Source: Spirochaetota bacterium (lineage in GTDB: Bacteria > Spirochaetota > Spirochaetia > B11-G9). From it: 41,783 nt of DNA. This document shows, piece by piece, positions 8,006 to 16,144 of the stretch (the stretch's first letter is position 1; each line of letters starts with the position of its first letter). The notes under the pieces were generated by a model. That model did not search any database, had not been told where the DNA came from, and saw only the letters and a program-made list of their open reading frames with translations. A program made the translations under genes and the position numbers. The stretch lies in NCBI GenBank assembly GCA_024280415.1, contig JAJRQE010000079.1:1-41783 (forward strand), given 5' to 3'.

Positions 8006-9403
8006 TCAATCTCCTTTCCCTCTATTATACTCATATGCAGCTCTTAGAAAATTAATGGCAGATGAAGGGTTTGAACCAAAATGGAAATGTACCCAGCTGC
8101 CTATTGTATTTACCCTTCTTAAACCACCATCTACATCTTTTTCTCCCTTTTTGATGACAAAAGGAGACCTTTCTCCAACAGGAATATCCTCCAGATATGC
8201 CCAGTGGAACATATGCCCATGAATTACTGTTCCACAAATTCCAAGGAAATTATCTTCCAGATTTATAGAGCTGCAGTAACCAAGAGATCTTAGTTTTTTA
8301 TCCATAACGGTTCTTCCCGGAAAAACACCTGACATAGGGTAGGTTTTCCCGTCCATATCCCCGAGTTCCCTGCACAGATACATAAATCCGCCGCATTCTG
8401 CTAATATGGGCATTCCATCCATAGAGTAATTTCTTATCTCTTCCATAAGATTCCGGTTTAGAGAAAGTTTCTCTGCAAAAAGTTCAGGATATCCTCCACC
8501 TAAATAGATAGCGGAAATACCTTCCGGAAGGGAGTTATCTTCCAGAGGGCTAAAAAAGACAATTTCTGCTCCATAGTGCTTTAACATATCCAGATTATCG
8601 TCATAGTAAAAACAAAAGGCATTATCCCATGCAACTGCGATTACAGGTTTCTTTTCGAAATCAGGGATTAGAGATAAGAGAAAAACAGATTTCTTATATT
8701 CAGGAAAGGGTTTAGCTCTTTTGGCAATCGATATTACCGAATCCAAATCTATATTTTTTTCCACACTATCTGCAAGTTTATCAATAACTGATATAGTTTT
8801 ATCTTTTTCCCATGCAGGAATTAATCCAAGATGCCTTTCGGGTATGGTAAGGTCAGCATTTTTAGGTAAATATCCAAGAACAGGAATTCCTGTTTTATCC
8901 TCTATGGACTCTTTCAGTATATTAAAGTGACGTTCAGATCCAACCCTGTTAACAATAACAGCTGCAAAATCAAGATCAGGGTCAAACATTTTAAAACCAA
9001 GAGCTATTGCTCCGGCACTTCTGGCCATGGCTCCTGCATCGATAACCAGTATTACAGGAGTTCCTGTCAGCCTGGACAGGTGAGAGGCACTCCCCCTCTC
9101 ATCAAGTGCTCCTGCTCCATCATAGAGCCCCATAACACCTTCAATTACAGAGATATCTGACAAAGCAGCTTCTCTCTCAAAAAACTCAAGGACAACATCT
9201 CTCTCCAGCATCATGGTATCCAGATTTCTGCATTTACTACCTGCAGCCAGGGTGTGAAATCCCGGATCTATATAATCGGGACCTGTTTTATAGGGAGAGA
9301 CCTTTAGCCCCCGTCTTGAGAGAGATCTGATAATACCCATTGCAATAGTGGTCTTGCCGCAGCCGGAATGGGTTCCTGCAATTATAACCCGGGGATAGTT
9401 CAT
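8006..9403 (-). CDS. cbiA: Cobyrinate a,c-diamide synthase
   Basis: ATP- and glutamine-dependent amidation of the corrin a- and c-side chains. It has 465 aa, full length. The N-terminal P-loop-like site GTHSGCGKTTIAMGIIRSL is followed by SPYKTGPDYIDPGFH. The C-terminal class I glutamine amidotransferase domain carries ILAECGGFMYLCREL with the nucleophilic Cys. It starts 4 bp after the carboxypeptidase stop. No good Shine-Dalgarno precedes its ATG (only ACAGG about 14 nt away), so translation is probably coupled to the upstream gene. Confidence 0.95.
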   Translation of the reverse strand: MNYPRVIIAGTHSGCGKTTIAMGIIRSLSRRGLKVSPYKTGPDYIDPGFHTLAAGSKCRNLDTMMLERDVVLEFFEREAALSDISVIEGVMGLYDGAGALDERGSASHLSRLTGTPVILVIDAGAMARSAGAIALGFKMFDPDLDFAAVIVNRVGSERHFNILKESIEDKTGIPVLGYLPKNADLTIPERHLGLIPAWEKDKTISVIDKLADSVEKNIDLDSVISIAKRAKPFPEYKKSVFLLSLIPDFEKKPVIAVAWDNAFCFYYDDNLDMLKHYGAEIVFFSPLEDNSLPEGISAIYLGGGYPELFAEKLSLNRNLMEEIRNYSMDGMPILAECGGFMYLCRELGDMDGKTYPMSGVFPGRTVMDKKLRSLGYCSSINLEDNFLGICGTVIHGHMFHWAYLEDIPVGERSPFVIKKGEKDVDGGLRRVNTIGSWVHFHFGSNPSSAINFLRAAYEYNRGKGD

Positions 9404-9407
9404 TGTG

Positions 9408-10658
9408 CTAAAATTTACCTGTTAACTTTAGCACAAAGACCTTTAGACCATCTGTAAACCTTCGGAACAGACTACCGGATAAAATATCCTCTGCAGCAGT
9501 TACCGGATATCTTCCGAGAACAGTATCTCCTGATAACTCAATAATTTCCCCTACAGTATCTCCTCTTTGTACCGGGGCAACTATGTTTTCCGGAACTACA
9601 ACTCTGCTGTGCAGGAGTAATGCATTTTCAACCTTTAAGGTCAGAACCGGCAGTTCAGGGACAGTAATCTTTAAATACTTATCACTGCCCTTCCAGATAC
9701 GAACCGGATTTATATCTGTCATCTGACTTTTAACGTTGATAAACCTGTAAAACCCATAGGAAAGAAGACTTACTCCGTCAATCGCCCGGAGCAGAGAACC
9801 CTGGGCACTATTGTCACCAGGACCACCCAGAATAACAGCAATGAGTCTTCTTCCGTCAAGTTCGGCAGTCAATGCAATATTATAACCAGACTCATCTATG
9901 TAACCTGTTTTTAATCCATCTACAGGATCATAGGAAGAAAGAAGATTATTTCTGTTATGCTGTGTTATGGGACCATAAACAGAGAATCCATTAGCTTTCC
10001 AGTTCTCCTCTTTTGGATAGGTGAAAGACTCTACAGAATGTAATTCTTCCAGAACATAGGGAAATCTGTCAATATATATTGAGCAAAACTTTGCAAAGTC
10101 AAAGGCAGTTACACTGTTTTTTTCACTCAACCCCGAGGCATCTTCAAAATGAACCGAACTTAGCCCTATATCTACGGCTGTAGTGTTCATTAAACCGACA
10201 AAAGCATCCACACTTCCTGCAATTCCCTCTGCAATAGCAATGGCCGCATCATTACCGGAAGGAACCGCCAGACCCAGCATTAGATCGTAAAGAGAAACTT
10301 CCTGCCCCTCTTCCAGAAACATAAGAGAGGAATGGGGAGGAAGAGATCTGAAATCAGCTTTTCCGGATATTGTAACAATATCATCACGGTCTACCTCTCC
10401 TTTTTCAATTGCACTGTATACAACATAGAGGGACATCAATTTTGTCATGGAGGCCGGAGGAATGGTTAAATTGCTGTTTTTTTCATACATAACAGTCCCG
10501 GTAACACCATCTATAAGGACAGCTGCCCTGGAATTAAGAGCAGGAAGATCCGGTATTTTCAGAGCAACACTGGAATTCAGGGCAGATAGACTTGCAGAAC
10601 CAAAAACCAGGTACAAAAAAATAAACAGCAAAAATAAACATTTAGTCACTACTTTCAA
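9408..10658 (-). CDS. D-alanyl-D-alanine carboxypeptidase (DacF/PBP5 type)
   Basis: Low-molecular-weight penicillin-binding protein that trims the peptidoglycan stem peptide in the periplasm. It has 416 aa with a signal peptide at residues 6-27. All three serine-penicillin-recognition motifs are visible: SxxK in PPASMTKLMSL, SGN in AVPSGNDAAIAIAEG, and KTG in GLKTGYIDESGYN. A PBP5 C-terminal domain follows, ending in a possible amphipathic membrane anchor. The start appears to be TTG at 10658, with AGGA about 8 nt upstream; a GTG three codons later is the alternative. It heads the cbi operon with only a 4-bp gap, an unusual partnership with no obvious functional link. Confidence 0.93.
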   Translation of the reverse strand: MKVVTKCLFLLFIFLYLVFGSASLSALNSSVALKIPDLPALNSRAAVLIDGVTGTVMYEKNSNLTIPPASMTKLMSLYVVYSAIEKGEVDRDDIVTISGKADFRSLPPHSSLMFLEEGQEVSLYDLMLGLAVPSGNDAAIAIAEGIAGSVDAFVGLMNTTAVDIGLSSVHFEDASGLSEKNSVTAFDFAKFCSIYIDRFPYVLEELHSVESFTYPKEENWKANGFSVYGPITQHNRNNLLSSYDPVDGLKTGYIDESGYNIALTAELDGRRLIAVILGGPGDNSAQGSLLRAIDGVSLLSYGFYRFINVKSQMTDINPVRIWKGSDKYLKITVPELPVLTLKVENALLLHSRVVVPENIVAPVQRGDTVGEIIELSGDTVLGRYPVTAAEDILSGSLFRRFTDGLKVFVLKLTGKF

Positions 10659-10693
10659 TAGAATAATCCTAATTGTACAGTATTCAAAAATAC

Positions 10694-10723
10694 ACTATAC
10701 TAAATATTGTTATCATCAAACAA
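10694..10723 (-). promoter_or_regulatory. Probable promoter of the dac-cbi operon
   Basis: On the minus strand, TTGTTT (10718-10723) and TATAGT (10694-10699) are 18 bp apart and about 36 bp upstream of the TTG start. No B12 box is seen between it and the gene. Confidence 0.45.
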
Positions 10724-10739
10724 TAGCGAAATTACAGTA

Positions 10740-10858
10740 GGCTTTTGCGCTGTGGCCTTTTTTTACGATTGCATGGCTTTTTGCGAAGGTGTACTGTCCG
10801 TATACTAGAGAAGAGCTGTTTACTAAATTCAATATATAGTACAGCGCAAAAAGCTTTA
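10740..10858 (+). repeat. Intergenic inverted repeats between divergent genes
   Basis: GCTTTTTGCG at 10776-10785 has a perfect inverted partner CGCAAAAAGC at 10845-10854. A near-copy of the first arm (GCTTTTGCGC, 10741-10750) extends complementarity with ACAGCGCAAA (10841-10850), so two alternative long-range stems are possible. Inside lies a smaller GCTGT-TACTA hairpin (10815-10844). TATACT at 10801 may be a -10 element for the downstream gene. This could be a structured leader, a small RNA or an operator; I do not recognise the family. Confidence 0.4.
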
Positions 10859-10869
10859 CAGGACTGATT

Positions 10870-11064
10870 ATGGAAAAAATTAATAGTGATGAAAAAATTG
10901 GTGAATGGCTGGTCAGAGCGGGTGTGATGTCGGAAGAGAGTGTTAAACTGGTACTGAATGAACAACAGGACGGAAATGAAAGCCTGTTTGGAATCGTCGC
11001 AATGGAAAGGGGTCTTATTGATCCGGAAATTTTACTCGCATTTGCAGAGATGAAAGGTCTCTAG
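10870..11064 (+). CDS. Small protein resembling a stand-alone T2SSE_N (GspE N-terminal-like) domain
   Basis: 64-residue protein, soluble and acidic, with AGGA 8 nt upstream of its ATG. The pattern KIGEWLVRAGVMSEESVKLVL, followed by LFGIVAMERGLIDPEILLAFAE, is the two-part helical motif of the type II secretion ATPase N-terminal domain and of related c-di-GMP-binding MshEN modules. Here it is the whole protein. It ends one base before the ATG of the phosphatase gene, whose AAAGG ribosome-binding site is inside it, so the two are probably co-translated. Function unknown; the family resemblance is from motif reading only. Confidence 0.6.
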   Translation: MEKINSDEKIGEWLVRAGVMSEESVKLVLNEQQDGNESLFGIVAMERGLIDPEILLAFAEMKGL

Positions 11065-11065
11065 T

Positions 11066-11872
11066 ATGGAATTTGAATTTAATAATCTGGTTAGAGATAT
11101 AGTGGCTGCCGGGAAGTATGCGGCAGATCAGCAGAACAAGATTTCCAGGGGAATAAAAGAGGATGGTTCAATCCTTACCAAAACAGATACAGATCTGGAC
11201 AAGCTTATAACGGGTAAAATAAAGGATTACTTTCCCGATTCCCTTATTATCAGTGAGGAAAACCCCATACCCCTGGGAAATATCGATAACTGTGACTGGA
11301 TTTTTACTATCGACCCTATAGATGGTACAGATTCATACAGCCAGGGAATGCCCGGGTGGTGTCTTGGAGTCGGAATACTGAACTCAGACTTTGAACCTGT
11401 CGGAGCAATTATTTTTGCACCCCGCAGGGGAACAGAATCAGAAGGGGGAAATCTTCTGACCCTTATGCCGGGAGATAATACCATAAAGCTCAATGGGAAG
11501 GTTCTTGATATTTCGAGTCTTGATCTAACCTCCCCTGGGCAGATAATGACCGGATCAGGTCTCCATAAATTTTTTGATTTTAGTAAATTCACAAATAAGG
11601 TTCGTATAACAGGAAGTTCAATTATAAATATATGTGCCCCTATTCTTCACTGTGATGTTAAGGGTGCACTTAATACCCCCTGTTATATCTGGGATGTAGC
11701 AGCTGCTCATGCAGTTATAAAAAAAGCAGGAATGGATCTGGAGTATTATTCAGGCAAAGAAATTGACTATAGAGTTCTTGCAGACAGATCAAAAGCCCCG
11801 GAGCATTTCGTTTCCGGAACCGAAGAAACCAGAGATATTATTCGTAACTCTTTTATACTCCGGAACAGTTGA
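11066..11872 (+). CDS. Inositol monophosphatase / CysQ-family phosphatase
   Basis: Mg2+-dependent sugar-phosphate or PAP phosphatase, 268 aa. The metal-binding motifs are present: a Glu pair in LIISEEN (about residue 70), DPIDGTDSYSQGMPGWC (about residues 91-107, the family's DPIDGT), and the C-terminal WDVAAAHAVIKKAG block. The substrate cannot be told: inositol phosphate, 3'-phosphoadenosine 5'-phosphate and fructose bisphosphate are all handled in this family. The first gene of the trio and the following acetyltransferase flank it with no gaps, indicating one operon. Confidence 0.9.
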   Translation: MEFEFNNLVRDIVAAGKYAADQQNKISRGIKEDGSILTKTDTDLDKLITGKIKDYFPDSLIISEENPIPLGNIDNCDWIFTIDPIDGTDSYSQGMPGWCLGVGILNSDFEPVGAIIFAPRRGTESEGGNLLTLMPGDNTIKLNGKVLDISSLDLTSPGQIMTGSGLHKFFDFSKFTNKVRITGSSIINICAPILHCDVKGALNTPCYIWDVAAAHAVIKKAGMDLEYYSGKEIDYRVLADRSKAPEHFVSGTEETRDIIRNSFILRNS

Positions 11873-12435
11873 AATTGAAAATTCGCCTTTTATCCAAAGA
11901 TCTGAAACTGCAGATTGTACATGCGAAATTTGCAGATAGAGTACTGGACTACTATATCCGAAACAGAGAAAATTTAAAAACCTGGGAGCCTGCCCGTCAG
12001 GATAACTTCTATACCCTCAGTTTCCATAAAACTGCTCTCAAGGAGGGTAATCAAAAAGCGGTCGTGGGAAAGGAGTACCGGTTCATTATTTTTGAAAAAA
12101 AAGATGTTCCCGGAAAAAAAGTTATCGGAGTACTTTCTTTTTCCGGCATCATAAAAGGACCATTCCTCTCATGCTTTGCAGGGTACAGCATTGACAGTTC
12201 CCTGCAGAACAGAGGGTATATGACTCAGGCTCTTGAAGCAGGTATAGATTTTATCTTTAATACCATAGGTCTTCACAGAATTGAAGCTAATATTATGCCC
12301 AGGAACTCTGCTTCTGTAAAAGTTGTTTCAAAACTTGGTTTTAAGAATGAAGGAATAAGCCCGAAATATTTAAAGATAAACGGAGAATGGGAGGATCATG
12401 TTCACATGGTTTTAAGAAATAGGGAGCAGGAATAG
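11869..12435 (+). CDS. GNAT-family N-acetyltransferase (RimJ/RimL-like)
   Basis: About 188 aa. The start is probably TTG at 11869, overlapping the phosphatase stop as TTGA; a second TTG two codons later is an alternative. The C-terminal half has the acetyl-CoA-binding GNAT motifs: AGYSIDSSLQNRGYMTQAL (motif A with the R/Q-x-x-G/A-like loop) and HRIEANIMPRNSASVKVVSKLGF, typical of RimJ/L enzymes. The N-terminal region contains RFIIFEKKD and VIGVLSFSGI strands. The acceptor is unknown: a ribosomal protein N-terminus or a small metabolite. Confidence 0.88.
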   Translation: MKLKIRLLSKDLKLQIVHAKFADRVLDYYIRNRENLKTWEPARQDNFYTLSFHKTALKEGNQKAVVGKEYRFIIFEKKDVPGKKVIGVLSFSGIIKGPFLSCFAGYSIDSSLQNRGYMTQALEAGIDFIFNTIGLHRIEANIMPRNSASVKVVSKLGFKNEGISPKYLKINGEWEDHVHMVLRNREQE

Positions 12436-12497
12436 ACTACCTCATAAAAATCAGACAGATTGCAGGGCAGTACCCCAAACAGGGGGCATCCAAAACA

Positions 12498-13136
12498 CTA
12501 CTTTTTATCTCTATCTCTTTTTAAAATTCTTTTTTTAATAAAATCAACCAACCCTGAACCAGATTCTATTGGGGGAGGAATCTCATCTTCAAGACTCTCC
12601 AGCTCCTCCAGTATTTCGAAAATTTTACCTTTTGTTGAGGACTTTTTTTCTTCTGCAGGAACCTTCAGTTCCTCGAGTACTGCATATCCGGATATTATAT
12701 CATCAACAGACTCATCTTCTTCCAGCAGGTCAATCTTTTCCACTGTACTATCACCTAAAAGGAGCTCTCTTTCCACACCGTCATCAACTCCAACGGCGAG
12801 TATATCATTATTGTCCTCAAGAAAACCAATCCCCCACTCCTTTGCCAGTTTTTGAATCCTGTATTTATCAAGATCCTCTTTCCTCACTATGAGTTTATCT
12901 GCATAACTGCCTTCCAAAGGCAGGATATCATACTGTGTATATATAAGCTGGGCAATTGCCTGATAGAAAGATTTTCCGGATCTTGAAAAAATATTCATAG
13001 ACTCCAAAGCCGCAGAACTATTTAAAAGACTCATTCGGTGGTTACCTGCAACTATCATTCGGGTGCGGGAATCCAGATAGATATTGCAACCGGGATAGTC
13101 ATTCTGAAGTTGTGCGGAAACAGATGATCTGTTCAT
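12498..13136 (-). CDS. Hypothetical acidic protein
   Basis: 212 aa, no family recognised. The N-terminal half (residues 1-110) looks globular, with alternating strands and helices. The C-terminal half is strongly acidic, rich in Glu, Asp and Leu (for example KIDLLEEDESVDDII and ILEELESLEDEIPPP), then switches to a basic tail ending KKRILKRDRDKK. There is no signal peptide or membrane segment. It converges with the acetyltransferase gene and is 23 bp downstream of the YhhQ-like gene in the same direction, so it may share that transcript. Confidence 0.75.
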   Translation of the reverse strand: MNRSSVSAQLQNDYPGCNIYLDSRTRMIVAGNHRMSLLNSSAALESMNIFSRSGKSFYQAIAQLIYTQYDILPLEGSYADKLIVRKEDLDKYRIQKLAKEWGIGFLEDNNDILAVGVDDGVERELLLGDSTVEKIDLLEEDESVDDIISGYAVLEELKVPAEEKKSSTKGKIFEILEELESLEDEIPPPIESGSGLVDFIKKRILKRDRDKK

Positions 13137-13159
13137 AACCTGCCTGTACTATAAAGAGC

Positions 13160-13849
13160 CTAATCCCTGTCCACGACCCTTCTGTCATGCCATCCTCTGG
13201 CTATATAGATAAAAGGTGTATCAAGAATTGCGACTACCCATTTCAGGAGGTAGGTGGTGATCATTATATCTATTAAAACTGAAGTTTCAAAAACACCCCA
13301 AAACGCAATGAGGGTAAAGATAGCTGTATCAAGAAGCTGACTGACCATTGTACTCAGATTATTACGTATCCAGATAAACTTAACACCGGAGAATTTTTTT
13401 CCCCAGAAATCGTAGGCCCAGATATCGTGAAGCTGTGATATACCGTATGCCGCCAGTGAGCCAATGGCTATCCTCGGCATTATGCTGAAAATTGTGGAAA
13501 GGCTTGAATGGGCAAAATCACTCGAATCGGGAATAAAGAAGAGGGCAAGATTCATTAGTACAGTAAGTACAATAAGGGAGAAAAACCCCATACCCACTGC
13601 TCTGGCTGCATCCTTTCGGCCATAATTCTCACTTAGAATATCAGTTACAAGAAAACTCGTTGCATATACAATATTACCAAGAGTTGCAGTAAGACCAAAG
13701 AGTTCGACTGTCTTGGTTACCTGTATATTTGCAATAATAACAGCTATGGGAACCCACAGATAGAGCCCGGCCTTTCCCCATATCCTATAGCTGAAAAGAA
13801 TGGCACTAAAATTGATAATAAGCATTGCTGTCCAAAGCAGTTCATTCAT
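13160..13849 (-). CDS. Queuosine precursor transporter, YhhQ/VUT family
   Basis: Integral membrane protein, 229 aa, about six hydrophobic segments. The family signature GNIVYATSFLVTDILSENYG followed by RKDAARAVGMGFFS is present around residues 58-88. YhhQ-type proteins import queuine precursors (preQ0/preQ1) for tRNA modification. The C-terminal block, with ISQLHDIWAYDFW and RNNLSTMVSQLLDTAIF, is also typical. No queuosine synthesis gene or riboswitch is adjacent; neighbours are hypothetical. Confidence 0.9.
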   Translation of the reverse strand: MNELLWTAMLIINFSAILFSYRIWGKAGLYLWVPIAVIIANIQVTKTVELFGLTATLGNIVYATSFLVTDILSENYGRKDAARAVGMGFFSLIVLTVLMNLALFFIPDSSDFAHSSLSTIFSIMPRIAIGSLAAYGISQLHDIWAYDFWGKKFSGVKFIWIRNNLSTMVSQLLDTAIFTLIAFWGVFETSVLIDIMITTYLLKWVVAILDTPFIYIARGWHDRRVVDRD

Positions 13850-13874
13850 TTAATTCTCCTTAAATCCGGCAAAA

Positions 13875-14672
13875 TCAGCTGACTCCGATCTGTGATAAAC
13901 TTTTTTCAATCGCTGCCAGACGTTTATTATAACTGGCGATACTCTTTTCGATTCGGTGTTTCTCCTGGAGAAGTCGCTCTGCAGGATCAGATTCCGGTGC
14001 CGAAGCTGGAGCAAACTGACTCTTTACCGTATCGGGACTGCTTCCGTTTAAAAATGCCTCTTCTGCAAGGTTTCTATTATCCCCAGGTTTGATTCTGGTA
14101 AGGGTCTTCATATTTTCATACCCCACCTGGGGATTTATATCCTCTCTGTAAACACTGATAAGCTGCCTGGCAGCAGTTCTCCCCAGCCCCAGCTCCCTGT
14201 CCACATAATCATCAAAACTCATACCGTGTTTTATGCAGAGTTTATAGGAATCCCCCAAAAGTTTGCCAAACTCCTTCATTAACTTACCATTTTTAAAAAT
14301 AAAGTTTTCTTTAATCTCCCTGGTTAAAGACTGAAAATCCGGTTCTGTTTTAAATTTATTCAAATAGATATCCAGTTCTTCGGCTCTTCCCAGAAGTGCA
14401 TGGAGGATTGACCAGTACTCCTTTGTGTGTGCCCTCCGGGATACAGGAACAGGAGAACCGGTAATATGCACATGGTGGGCAAACTCATGTATGGCGGTAT
14501 AAATTATAGCATTCTGATCTTCGGTATTCCTGTTGTGAATTATAATTTCCCGGGATTCCGGTTTATAGAGTCCATCAACTTTTTTGCTCTGCTTCCCCGA
14601 AAATATGAGAGCAAATTCCTCAACATCCCCTTTCAGGCGAAGGAGGATCTCTTTTAACTGAGACTGATTCAT
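13875..14672 (-). CDS. Putative zinc metalloprotease-like protein with HExxH motif
   Basis: 265 aa, cytoplasmic by lack of signal or membrane segments. Residues about 59-70 read YTAIHEFAHHVHIT, a clear HExxH zinc-ligand motif preceded by a small hydrophobic helix, as in zincins. A KEYWSILHALLGRAEELD helix follows. The middle contains KHGMSFDDYVDRELGLGRT, suggestive of a helical DNA- or protein-binding segment. The C-terminal about 35 residues (from ERLLQEKHRIEKSIASYN) form a predicted coiled coil. A specific family is not recognised. It is 25 bp upstream of the YhhQ gene in the same orientation. Confidence 0.7.
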   Translation of the reverse strand: MNQSQLKEILLRLKGDVEEFALIFSGKQSKKVDGLYKPESREIIIHNRNTEDQNAIIYTAIHEFAHHVHITGSPVPVSRRAHTKEYWSILHALLGRAEELDIYLNKFKTEPDFQSLTREIKENFIFKNGKLMKEFGKLLGDSYKLCIKHGMSFDDYVDRELGLGRTAARQLISVYREDINPQVGYENMKTLTRIKPGDNRNLAEEAFLNGSSPDTVKSQFAPASAPESDPAERLLQEKHRIEKSIASYNKRLAAIEKSLSQIGVS

Positions 14673-14708
14673 TTTATAAACCCTGTCCTGTAAGCAATTT
14701 CCCGATTT

Positions 14709-16049
14709 CTAGTTTAATGAGAGAGCTTCAACAATCCCTTTAACATACTCATCTTCTGTCTCAAGACCTTTTATCAGTTTTGCAACGGCCCGGTCATGAG
14801 CTTGCTCAGGTGTCAGACCACCATCTTTAAACTGATCACTTTCATAGCTGTATATAGTTTTCCCCCTCCTTACAAGAGAGATAACAGCGCTTGCCTTAGC
14901 CATATCCGGAGCACCTTCAAGATACTTTGGAAAATCGGAAATACGAATATCAAATTTAATATAGGGAGAATCTACAAAACCTATCTTAAAAGGAAGGTTA
15001 CGAACTGAAAAAAGCGATTTTACAGTTCCCTCTATTCCATAGATCTCAATATCTTCCGGTACCGTCACCTCAAGACCAATAGAAACAGTCTGAACATCCA
15101 CAATTATAACCTTCTCAGGCAGAATCATCTCTTTCAAAGAATCATCAAATCCAATTTTTTCTCTGTCTATTGCAAGGGTTATATGATTCTGACCCATAGA
15201 AAGATCTCCGGACTTTATTTCACCCTCAAAAGTGCCATCCTGATCGGTCAGTGCACTGATAATAGATTTGCCAGATTCTGAAATAAAAGAAAAAGGCAGA
15301 TTACCAATCCGGGAAGAAATATTTGAACTCATGGCAATGGAAAAAGCCGCAGACTCACCTGCTTCCACTTCAAGAGTCTCGGGGTCAACACTTAAATAGA
15401 TTGAATCAAGATGCTGCTTAAGGATATTCCCGATGATATCAATAAATGAACCGGATTCTCCATTAAAAGTGGTCTTCAGAAAACCGGAATAAGGTGATTC
15501 CTTTATTAAATTTCGCGCTTTTATGAGTTCCTGTATCCTCGTAACCAGAGGTCTGTTAAAATCACTCAGAACCGGAGTAAGGAATTCACGGATACGTAAA
15601 ATCAGTGCATTCATTTCCTCTTTTTTTATCCGATCCCATTCAGCCTTCGAAAGGCGCATATAGACCCAGGAACCATCTTCCGGAGAATTATAGGTATCTA
15701 CTATTTCAACACCCTTCAGACTCTGCTCCACAACTGCAGTAATCTCATCTACTGTAGAGGAGGAATAGTTCCCCTCTGAGTCATCTTTAGTCAGAACAAC
15801 AATCTCATTATGGATTTCAACTGAAATAGATGCAGCTACATTTGAACGGGCACCTGCTTCTGCAGTTTTCCTGTCTTCTGCTTCATTACCGGTATTTGAT
15901 CCGGATATGCCGATATAATACGCATCGTCAACCGGATAGTTTTCCATCCATTCAGGCCTCGGAGCCTTTGTCTCATCTACTGCCGGCCCTGAAGAAGCAC
16001 AGGACAGTATTAGAAGTGATACCGATATTAGTACTGCAATTTTTTTCAT
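14709..16049 (-). CDS. LPP20-type lipoprotein, large form
   Basis: 446 aa. The lipobox LLILSC with Cys at about residue 17 predicts an acylated, membrane-anchored protein. Residues about 33-140 carry the LPP20 pattern: PRPEWMENYP, then YYIGISGS and a helix starting RKTAEAGARSNVAASI, ending GSWVYMRLSKAEWD. The remaining about 300 residues contain two or more beta-rich domains, including an Ig-like strand pattern (LEVEAGESAAFSIAM). Function unknown. It is the last of three LPP20-like genes in a row, all minus strand. Confidence 0.8.
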   Translation of the reverse strand: MKKIAVLISVSLLILSCASSGPAVDETKAPRPEWMENYPVDDAYYIGISGSNTGNEAEDRKTAEAGARSNVAASISVEIHNEIVVLTKDDSEGNYSSSTVDEITAVVEQSLKGVEIVDTYNSPEDGSWVYMRLSKAEWDRIKKEEMNALILRIREFLTPVLSDFNRPLVTRIQELIKARNLIKESPYSGFLKTTFNGESGSFIDIIGNILKQHLDSIYLSVDPETLEVEAGESAAFSIAMSSNISSRIGNLPFSFISESGKSIISALTDQDGTFEGEIKSGDLSMGQNHITLAIDREKIGFDDSLKEMILPEKVIIVDVQTVSIGLEVTVPEDIEIYGIEGTVKSLFSVRNLPFKIGFVDSPYIKFDIRISDFPKYLEGAPDMAKASAVISLVRRGKTIYSYESDQFKDGGLTPEQAHDRAVAKLIKGLETEDEYVKGIVEALSLN

Positions 16050-16144
16050 TATCTACTCCCTCGAAAATAATTTCATATATCAGAGATCCCGGAAGAGTAA
16101 AATTTTCCCGGAACCTTTCATGTGGATCGAATATTATCTCTAAA

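Noticed and set aside
10732-10965. Minus-strand 77-codon open frame antisense to the small T2SSE_N-like gene
   Set aside because: No ribosome-binding site, a composition unlike real proteins here, and it overlaps a better plus-strand gene.
12436-12497. Terminator between the convergent acetyltransferase and hypothetical genes
   Set aside because: Only a four-pair CCCC/GGGG stem is possible, with no T-run next to it.
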